Part shown: positions 1-5,910 of the stretch, one piece after another
Layout of the letters: every line of letters begins with the position of its first letter
How positions within the stretch are numbered: position 1 is the stretch's first letter
Assembly (NCBI GenBank): GCA_018667995.1
Contig: JABIQT010000336.1
Location: forward strand, 1-7,801
DNA length: 7,801 bases
Direction: 5' to 3'
Source of the DNA: Candidatus Latescibacterota bacterium
GTDB taxonomy: Bacteria; JAAXHH01; JABIQT01
Program-made: the position numbers and the translations under genes
Notes under the pieces: model-generated
Database searches by the model: none
What the model was told of the DNA's origin: nothing
What the model saw: only the letters and a program-made list of their open reading frames with translations

Positions 1-1100
1 CCAAACTGCTCAGCGTACCCGTTCAATCTGATGAATGCGTGCTCGCTATCGACCGAAAGGTGGACGAGGTCTTCGATCTTGATGATGCGACCAAGGTCTT
101 GGTGGAGGATGGACGTGTAAAACAGATCCACAAGCAGCTTGATGAATACAATGCCGTCGATACGGGCATGTTTCTCTGTACCCCGGCCTTGTTCGATGCA
201 CTGGAATCCGAACGTACTGAGGACGGCTGTGCTCTGAGTGACGGCATTCAGTCGCTGGCACGCCGTGGTAAAATGCGGGTACACGATATTGGCGACGGAT
301 TCTGGCAGGACATCGATACACCCGATATGTTGGGATATGCCGAGAAGGCCCTGTTGCGTCGGTTGCGCAAGCCCACTGACGGTGTGATCTCCCGGCATAT
401 AAACCGTCCTATCTCTACTCGGATCAGCAAATATCTCGTTCGTACAGGTTTGACCCCGAATCATGTAACTCTTGTCACGTTCAGCACGGGATTACTCTCT
501 GCTTGGTTTGTGGCTGGGGGCGATTATTGGTCTGTACTGTGGGGAGGTCTTTTCTTTCAGCTTTCCTCGATACTAGACGGGTGCGACGGCGAGGTCGCCA
601 AGTTGAAATTCAGTGAATCAAAATATGGTTCCTGGCTTGACACTATTACGGACAATCTGACCTACCTTGCCTTCTTTGCGGGGGTCGTGTGGGGACATGC
701 GGGTGCCGATCCTTCTTCACAGACATTTCTGGTCGGCTCGCTGTCAGTTTTGGCTGTTATGCTATCTATCCTGCTGATGTATTACTATCTCAGGAGCACG
801 GGCGAGAGTGGTAGCCTCGTGAAATACAATGAGGCATTTCAGGAACATGCTATGAAACAGAAGGCTGCAATCGTTGGGCGAATCCTGAACGCCGTGCGTC
901 TCATGGCCAAGCGTGACTTCTTCACAATGCTGCTCCTGTTTTTCGCTGTTCTGAATCATCTGAACTGGATGTACTGGACTGTCGTCGTGGGGGGATTCGG
1001 GATGTCTGTAGCGGTGTTTGTCTCAACGAGCCGTCTTTTGAGTCAAGATCGTGCGGCGCGACAGGCTGAGGCAATCGCAGACAAAGCAATTGGTAGCTGA
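1..1100 (+). CDS. Fused nucleotidyltransferase / CDP-alcohol phosphotransferase, IPCT-DIPPS-like, 5' partial
   Basis: The reading frame is open from base 3, so the gene begins upstream and the GTG at 39 is probably not the true start. The missing part would hold the nucleotide-binding N-terminus. What remains of the nucleotidyltransferase domain (to about base 350) shows LAIDRKVDEVFDLDDATKV, a YNAVDTGMF segment and a closing WQDIDTPDM, as in MobA-like sugar or inositol-phosphate cytidylyltransferases. From about base 400 comes a CDP-alcohol phosphotransferase domain with several membrane segments. Its signature DGCDGEVAK (576-602) is followed by G, D and D in YGSWLDTITD, so all four metal/catalytic Asp are kept; the usual AR reads AK. 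This architecture is known from bifunctional enzymes that make CDP-inositol and transfer inositol phosphate. Here it opens a glycan operon, so the acceptor may be a lipid or glycan rather than a soluble solute. Family call is strong; exact substrate is inferred. Confidence 0.88.
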   Translation, partial: KLLSVPVQSDECVLAIDRKVDEVFDLDDATKVLVEDGRVKQIHKQLDEYNAVDTGMFLCTPALFDALESERTEDGCALSDGIQSLARRGKMRVHDIGDGFWQDIDTPDMLGYAEKALLRRLRKPTDGVISRHINRPISTRISKYLVRTGLTPNHVTLVTFSTGLLSAWFVAGGDYWSVLWGGLFFQLSSILDGCDGEVAKLKFSESKYGSWLDTITDNLTYLAFFAGVVWGHAGADPSSQTFLVGSLSVLAVMLSILLMYYYLRSTGESGSLVKYNEAFQEHAMKQKAAIVGRILNAVRLMAKRDFFTMLLLFFAVLNHLNWMYWTVVVGGFGMSVAVFVSTSRLLSQDRAARQAEAIADKAIGS

Positions 1101-1119
1101 ATACAACGAACCAATGTAT

Positions 1120-1124
1120 GGAGG
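1120..1124 (+). promoter_or_regulatory. Ribosome binding site deciding the methyltransferase start
   Basis: GGAGG sits 14 bases before ATG 1139. It overlaps the third base of the competing ATG at 1118, so it can serve only the downstream start. The spacing is longer than the usual 5 to 9 bases, so the start choice is likely but not certain. Confidence 0.5.
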
Positions 1125-1138
1125 CAAATCATAACATT

Positions 1139-1885
1139 ATGGGATTGACTGATCGTTTGAAGGGATTCTTCAAGATCCGGATTCGCAAAGATTTCAATTT
1201 CCGGAGGTTACTGGAGACGGCCCCGGCCTTGAGGTGGTTGAAACCCAGGAATGGTGAGCGTATCCTGGATATCGGATGCGGAGATGGGACCTACAACTAC
1301 AGAATTGCACAGCGTGGCGCCCACATTGTGGGACTCGACATGAACAGGTATCAACTCGGTCGTGCAATCACTCATCACAAGACCACTGGAACTGGCTTTC
1401 TTTGTGCTGACGCTACGTACATCCCTGTACGCACCGGTGAATTTGATACGGTTATGAGCCTCTGTGTATTCGAGCATCTTCCAAACGACAAGGAAACACT
1501 TCGGGAGGCGTGGCGGATCTTAAGGCCTCACGGTCGCCTACTGCTCACACTCGACAGCCTGAGCAATGATGCATTGGATGATGAGTGGCGAAGCGTTCAT
1601 AGGGAACGACACTTCGTGAGGCAGTTCTACACTCATGAGACCATAAGTGAATTGCTCGAACAATGCGGCTTTAGCCTTGAGCGACACAAATATCTCGTTA
1701 GCTCTCCGTACGATTTTCTCCTCATGAAACTGAGCTATGCGGCGGAACGTATGAATCCAGTATTGGCCATGGTCGTGAGACTCTCGCTGGTTACCGGAGG
1801 AAGAGTACTCTCGGCATTCTGGAATCTATTTGCCCCCGTAGACAGAGGATGGACACTGCTAATAGAGGCCAGAAAGCAGTCCTGA
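1139..1885 (+). CDS. Class I SAM-dependent methyltransferase
   Basis: A 248-residue protein with a Methyltransf_11-type Rossmann fold. Motif I, ILDIGCGDG (residues 42-50), binds SAM; GLDMN (65-69) carries the acidic residue at the end of strand 2. A later block, FDTVMSLCVFEHL followed by EAWRILRPHGRLLLT, is the usual post-motif region with the conserved proline-glycine-like turn. The C-terminal 60 residues are rich in hydrophobic and basic residues (LMKLSYAAERMNPVLAMVV onward) and could sit on the membrane, which would suit a lipid-linked substrate. ATG 1139 is preferred because GGAGG (1120-1124) lies upstream of it with a 14-base spacing. An in-frame ATG at 1118 would place this GGAGG inside the gene and has no Shine-Dalgarno of its own. 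The gene lies between two membrane enzymes of the locus, so a sugar, polyol or lipid O-/N-methyltransferase role is plausible. The actual substrate cannot be read from sequence. Confidence 0.88.
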   Translation: MGLTDRLKGFFKIRIRKDFNFRRLLETAPALRWLKPRNGERILDIGCGDGTYNYRIAQRGAHIVGLDMNRYQLGRAITHHKTTGTGFLCADATYIPVRTGEFDTVMSLCVFEHLPNDKETLREAWRILRPHGRLLLTLDSLSNDALDDEWRSVHRERHFVRQFYTHETISELLEQCGFSLERHKYLVSSPYDFLLMKLSYAAERMNPVLAMVVRLSLVTGGRVLSAFWNLFAPVDRGWTLLIEARKQS

Positions 1886-1897
1886 CGGACAGAACCT

Positions 1898-3481
1898 ATG
1901 ACGGCAGAATCTACCATATTGAACGAATCGAAACCGGCATCCGCGGCGCCAGAACACGATGCCTCCGTCATTGCGAAGGGGGCTCTGGTCAACTTTCTTG
2001 GCACGCTGGCGAAAGTGATAAAATCTACGACGTTTATCCTGCTGACTCGATATTTTGGTGCTGAGGTATTTGGTCTCTACATACTTGCCTGGTCCTTAGT
2101 CGATCTCGCTGCGAAAATAGGGAACCTGGCCCTTGATAAGGGGATCTTGAAATTCGTAGTCGTGTATCGTAGTGACAACGACGACGAATCTGTATACCGG
2201 ACACTTGGACATTCCCTTGCCATAGGTGTAACCCTGAGTGTGCTTATCACGCTTCTTCTGTCCGCACTGGCGCCGACTCTTGCGGAGCGCGTTTTTGATA
2301 AGCCCCAGTTAACCAGCATGTTTTATGCCCTAGCCCTGACAGTGCCATTTCTAACGTTTACGCATATTGTACTCGGTGCTATTAAGTCACTTAAAATAAT
2401 GAAGTTCGATGCCTACATAAAGAGTATAGCTGAGCCGATCTTTTTGTTCAGCGGTGCTGCTGCATGTTTTATTATCGGATGGCACTTCAACGGAATTGCC
2501 ATCGCGCATCTCCTCTCCGCGATCGGTGGCGCGATACTATCGATCGCCGCATTCGGGCATTTCTACTCTTGGCGCCAGTGTCTGAACGGGATGAAGCATC
2601 TCAGACTTTGGACCGAACTCACCAAGTTCTCGTTGCCGGTCATGGGCTATGAGTTCATGTATATCCTGATGATGAGGCTTGACGCTATTATGGTCGGTTA
2701 TTTTCTCCCGGCCATGCAGGTTGGAATCTACGCGGTAGCGATTGAAATTGCGCTGACAACAAAGAAAGTTCGGCAGTGGTTTGATCCGATATTCACACCG
2801 ATCATATCGGAATTGAACCATCATGGGGATATCGATCGTCTGGGACATAACTTTGCACTTGTCACACGTTGGATTCTCACGATAAACCTGGCATTCGTGT
2901 TTTCGATCATCCTCATAGGAGAGGACCTACTCTCTCTTTTCGGTTCCGAATTTGCCGTAGGGTTCGCATGTCTCGTTGTATTGAGTCTCAGTCAGGTACT
3001 CTATGCCAGCATGGGGTCTGGAGATACGCTGCTAATCATGTCGGGGCATCCGTACCTGAATCTGCTTAACACCGCCATTGTGGTGGCTATGAATTTCGGA
3101 CTCAACCTTGTGTTGATCCCGCGCTTTGGAATGATTGGCGCCGCCATGGGAACTCTTGTTTCTTTCGCCACATTAAGCCTGATCAGGGTCATTGAGGTCT
3201 ATCGGATTCAGAAGATTCATCCGTTTCGTGCGGGACTTCTTAAGCCGTGTGTTGCTGGCCTCATGTCTTTTGGAATCACGTGGATGGTTTCCCAATGGCT
3301 CCCAGAGTCTGGATTGTGGCGAGCTCTACCGCAAGTATTGATCTACCTGGGAATTTACGTCGGACTACTTCGAGTTTTTGGCCTGGAAAACGAAGAACGA
3401 CTCGTACTTGACCAGATTGGGCGCAAGATTCGGCAGATACGTCATTCGAAGCAGGATGGCGGACTCTCGATTGCGAATTAG
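1898..3481 (+). CDS. Wzx/MATE-like polysaccharide or lipid-linked oligosaccharide flippase
   Basis: A 527-residue polytopic inner-membrane protein with about 13 or 14 hydrophobic segments spread over its length. It starts with an IAKGALVNFLG segment near residue 25, after a polar N-terminal tail. The middle and C-terminal parts read like the polysaccharide biosynthesis C family: ISELNHHGDIDRL before a membrane hairpin, a GHPYLNLLNTAIVV stretch, then NFGLNLVLIPRFGMIGAAMG, the conserved N-LIP-G-GAA block of Wzx-type flippases. Members of this superfamily (MOP exporters) move undecaprenyl-diphosphate-linked glycans or other lipid-linked precursors from the cytoplasmic to the outer face of the inner membrane. 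The gene starts 12 bases after the methyltransferase stop, with no strong Shine-Dalgarno, which suggests translational coupling. It is somewhat longer than the commonest Wzx proteins because of the polar ends. The cargo is unknown. Confidence 0.88.
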   Translation: MTAESTILNESKPASAAPEHDASVIAKGALVNFLGTLAKVIKSTTFILLTRYFGAEVFGLYILAWSLVDLAAKIGNLALDKGILKFVVVYRSDNDDESVYRTLGHSLAIGVTLSVLITLLLSALAPTLAERVFDKPQLTSMFYALALTVPFLTFTHIVLGAIKSLKIMKFDAYIKSIAEPIFLFSGAAACFIIGWHFNGIAIAHLLSAIGGAILSIAAFGHFYSWRQCLNGMKHLRLWTELTKFSLPVMGYEFMYILMMRLDAIMVGYFLPAMQVGIYAVAIEIALTTKKVRQWFDPIFTPIISELNHHGDIDRLGHNFALVTRWILTINLAFVFSIILIGEDLLSLFGSEFAVGFACLVVLSLSQVLYASMGSGDTLLIMSGHPYLNLLNTAIVVAMNFGLNLVLIPRFGMIGAAMGTLVSFATLSLIRVIEVYRIQKIHPFRAGLLKPCVAGLMSFGITWMVSQWLPESGLWRALPQVLIYLGIYVGLLRVFGLENEERLVLDQIGRKIRQIRHSKQDGGLSIAN

Positions 3482-3528
3482 AGAACCAGATTGAGCCTGC
3501 ATCTTCTGAATAGGAATTACTCTCGAGT

Positions 3529-4851
3529 ATGAATTTACCTGTAGTTATTCTTGCAGATCGAACCGATGACGATGGCGTTGATCTTGCATTCCGTGAGCTA
3601 TATTACGTGTCGATGCTTGAACGTCACATTAGGAATTTCGCATTTCTTGGAACTGAAAAAATCACAGTCATCACCGGTCCAGGAGAAGCACGCACGCGAA
3701 TGAATGCATTTATTGAGGCTCTGGACAGGACTTGGTTCGAGTCCACTTATCCTGTAGATGTGGTTGGCCCGGATGACGTAGGCGCCTATCCGTCCAATCA
3801 AGAAGACGGTTCCTACCTCGTAATAGATGCACATCATCTTTACGATCAGAGGGCACTGGATGCGGTCGTAACATCAGATCCTGATGTATTACTCGTTGAT
3901 GTAGATGCGACCACTACTCATCACGCGTCTGAGCCATGCCATCTCGCCATTCTCAGTTTGGAAAGCATGAAGGCCCATCTGACCGATTGGCAAGGAAGTG
4001 CCATCTTTTGGAACCAATTGACGACTCAGCGACGAAATGCACAGTGCCGGACGCTGAACATCAGGGATATCGATCCTTACATCATAAATCTTCGTCGCTC
4101 GATAGCTCCGTACTGGTTGCCGGTGCTAGCAGCCTCAGACGTAGAAACTGGTGAAGGTTACCTCATCGATGCGGCGCAGAAAGGTACGCTGGACTTCCCT
4201 GCAAGGTATCTACATCCCCCATTTGAAAACTGGATGACAAGGTATGTTGCCCGGTTTCCATGGATGAGCCCAAATTTCATTACGACCGCGACTAATGTGG
4301 TCGCTTTCATAACTACGGCACTGCTGGCCATTGGTGATATAGGGCTTGGACTGTTTCTGGCAGCAGTGGTGGGCGTTCTCGATGGCGTAGACGGTAAGCT
4401 GGCACGGACTACGGTCCGCTGTACGGTGTTTGGCGACCGCTATGAACACATACTGGATAATGTGTACGAGTTGTCCTGGTATTGGGCGTTGGGGTGGGCA
4501 TTCAGCAATGGCGGAGTGGACACGTATCCGCTTGTCTTGAGCGGCCTAATGACCATATTTTACATACTCGATAGGGGATTCACTGGTGGATTCAAGTACT
4601 TCAAGAGCATAGAGTTGTTTGACTATGCTCCCATTGACCGATTCTTCCGGCAAATCGGAAGCCGTAGAAATATCAATATTCTGATGATGATCGTCGGCAC
4701 GGCTGCCTTCGTGCCCTACTATACGTATGAGACCGTGGTAGGCTGGATGGCATTTACGGCACTCTTTCATGGAGTCAGGGCCGCTTGGATTGGGCTGCTG
4801 TCGAGTCGGTCGGACAGGATCGTCGAATCCGTAGGTGATGCAAGACCTTAG
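3529..4851 (+). CDS. CDP-alcohol phosphotransferase with degenerate nucleotidyltransferase-like N-terminal domain
   Basis: A 440-residue two-domain protein. Residues 1 to about 215 are soluble and keep faint nucleotidyltransferase character: a first strand VVILAD, a LVIDAHHLYD segment with D100, and LLVDVDATT. The usual glycine-rich GxGxR nucleotide loop after the first strand is absent (ADRTDDDG instead). From about residue 225 comes PPFENWMTRY, then SPNFITTATNVVAF and a membrane domain with the CDP-alcohol phosphotransferase signature DGVDGKLAR (285-293), followed by G302, E306 and D310. The third Asp of the canonical D-D-G-AR-G-D-D signature is therefore Glu. The family transfers a phospho-alcohol from a CDP donor to an acceptor alcohol at the cytoplasmic membrane face. 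It is only distantly similar to the first gene's product, so it probably acts on a different substrate. AGGA at 3512-3515 is a weak, far-spaced Shine-Dalgarno for ATG 3529. Confidence 0.85.
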   Translation: MNLPVVILADRTDDDGVDLAFRELYYVSMLERHIRNFAFLGTEKITVITGPGEARTRMNAFIEALDRTWFESTYPVDVVGPDDVGAYPSNQEDGSYLVIDAHHLYDQRALDAVVTSDPDVLLVDVDATTTHHASEPCHLAILSLESMKAHLTDWQGSAIFWNQLTTQRRNAQCRTLNIRDIDPYIINLRRSIAPYWLPVLAASDVETGEGYLIDAAQKGTLDFPARYLHPPFENWMTRYVARFPWMSPNFITTATNVVAFITTALLAIGDIGLGLFLAAVVGVLDGVDGKLARTTVRCTVFGDRYEHILDNVYELSWYWALGWAFSNGGVDTYPLVLSGLMTIFYILDRGFTGGFKYFKSIELFDYAPIDRFFRQIGSRRNINILMMIVGTAAFVPYYTYETVVGWMAFTALFHGVRAAWIGLLSSRSDRIVESVGDARP

Positions 4852-4854
4852 GAG

Positions 4855-4877
4855 CGGTTTGTGCGTTGCACAAACTG
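4855..4877 (+). repeat. Intergenic inverted repeat (hairpin) between genes 4 and 5
   Basis: GTTTGTGC (4857-4864) and GCACAAAC (4868-4875) are perfect inverted repeats around a 3-base loop. One G-T wobble and one C-G pair extend the stem to 10 pairs. It starts 3 bases after the stop codon of the second CDP-alcohol phosphotransferase and ends 10 bases before the Shine-Dalgarno of the radical SAM gene. No T-run follows, so it does not look like a standard intrinsic terminator. An mRNA-stabilising, processing or partial attenuating role is possible. Confidence 0.6.
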
Positions 4878-4887
4878 ATTTCATATA

Positions 4888-4894
4888 GAGGAGG
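4888..4894 (+). promoter_or_regulatory. Strong ribosome binding site of the radical SAM gene
   Basis: GAGGAGG lies 4 bases before ATG 4899. It is the strongest Shine-Dalgarno in the window and rules out the in-frame TTG at 4866, which falls inside the preceding hairpin and has no ribosome site. It suggests that this gene is translated efficiently and independently of the upstream gene. Confidence 0.8.
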
Positions 4895-4898
4895 ATGT

Positions 4899-5885
4899 AT
4901 GAGTGTTATCGCAGAGGGCATCGACAAACTGAAGGCGCGCTTGACGCCGAATACGCCGTCTTCGAGTGGAATCCCGTTTTTCGAACAGGCTCGTCATTAT
5001 TATCTGACACGAAAAACACCAACATTTCCACTCAATATTGATATAATGACGAAAAGTGGCTGCAACGCCAGCTGCGTATTCTGCCCCAGCGGGAAACCCT
5101 TCCTCAAGGTCTCACACGGCGTCATGCCGGACGAACTGTATGAAAACATCGTCGACGAGGCAGCGAAACATCGAATACTCAGATTTGCTCCTTTTCTGCA
5201 GAACGAACCATTGCGTGATCCCAAGATTCATGAGCGTGTAGCGTACGCACGGAAAAAGCTGCCACGCTATTCACAGGTAAGGCTCATCTCCAATGGGGCC
5301 CTGCTTACTGAGGAAATGGGACGCAACCTGATAGATGCAGGATTGACTAAGCTGATTATTAGCATTCAGAGCATCGAAAAGGATGTATATGAGGAGACCA
5401 TGAGGGGCTTAACGTTCGAGCAGACTATGGAGAACGTCATGCAGTTTGTGGAGCTGAAAGAACGTCTCGGCAAGAAGAATCCAGACTTCGAAGTTTGGAT
5501 GGTTCGGACGGCATATGTAGAGAAAAAACTCAAGGAGCACAAGGATTTCTGGTCGAGCAAGGGCATCAAACTGAAGGCCCGAAAACTGAACAATCAGGCC
5601 AACCCTGATCTCGAACAGAGCATGCGAGAACGAGGCGATATTCCAGTAGATGCCTGGGAATACGCCCAATCTTGTTCCATTCCGTTCTGGCGCGCATGGG
5701 TCACGTGGACCGGGGATATGATTCTGTGCTGTGCCGATTGGCATCGATCCACGGTTCTGGGGAATATAAATGAATCGTCAATCGAGGAGATATGGAATGG
5801 GCGTCTGTATAAAGAGCACAGAGATCGCATGCTCAGTGGAGATGTCTCAGGAACACTGTGCCAAGATTGTAAAGGTGTCGATTGA
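4899..5885 (+). CDS. Radical SAM enzyme with SPASM/twitch-type C-terminal domain
   Basis: A 328-residue cytoplasmic protein. The radical SAM cluster motif CNASCVFC supplies C55, C59 and C62 in the canonical CX3CX2C spacing, directly after a first strand LNIDIMTKSG. C-terminally, C259 is followed by twelve residues, then G272 and C277 (C-X12-G-X4-C), an adjacent C278, a GNINESSIEEIWN segment, and C321/C324 close to the end. This matches a short SPASM (PF13186-type) or twitch domain able to hold one auxiliary 4Fe-4S cluster; the further cysteines of a full two-cluster SPASM domain are missing. Such enzymes perform dehydrogenations, epimerisations, cross-links and other C-H chemistry on peptides, sugars or aminoglycosides. 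No precursor-peptide gene is visible nearby, and the neighbours are glycan genes, so a sugar, polyol or lipid substrate is favoured by inference. ATG 4899 is chosen for its GAGGAGG. Confidence 0.9.
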   Translation: MSVIAEGIDKLKARLTPNTPSSSGIPFFEQARHYYLTRKTPTFPLNIDIMTKSGCNASCVFCPSGKPFLKVSHGVMPDELYENIVDEAAKHRILRFAPFLQNEPLRDPKIHERVAYARKKLPRYSQVRLISNGALLTEEMGRNLIDAGLTKLIISIQSIEKDVYEETMRGLTFEQTMENVMQFVELKERLGKKNPDFEVWMVRTAYVEKKLKEHKDFWSSKGIKLKARKLNNQANPDLEQSMRERGDIPVDAWEYAQSCSIPFWRAWVTWTGDMILCCADWHRSTVLGNINESSIEEIWNGRLYKEHRDRMLSGDVSGTLCQDCKGVD

Positions 5886-5910
5886 AACGCCCCGCATTTG
5901 ATACTGTCAG

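Noticed and set aside
1849-2064. Plus-strand 71-codon frame spanning the methyltransferase-flippase junction
   Set aside because: It overlaps the ends of both supported genes out of frame and has no ribosome site or domain; best explained as chance.
2537-2848. 103-codon minus-strand open frame inside the flippase gene
   Set aside because: Antisense shadow of well-supported membrane-protein coding sequence, with no recognisable motif.
4866-4898. In-frame TTG at 4866 as start of the radical SAM gene
   Set aside because: It falls inside the intergenic hairpin and has no Shine-Dalgarno, whereas ATG 4899 has GAGGAGG at a 4-base distance.
5409-5744. 111-codon open frame on the minus strand inside the radical SAM gene
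   Set aside because: It lies wholly antisense to a gene with clear catalytic motifs, has no recognisable domain and has no supporting ribosome site that I could see.
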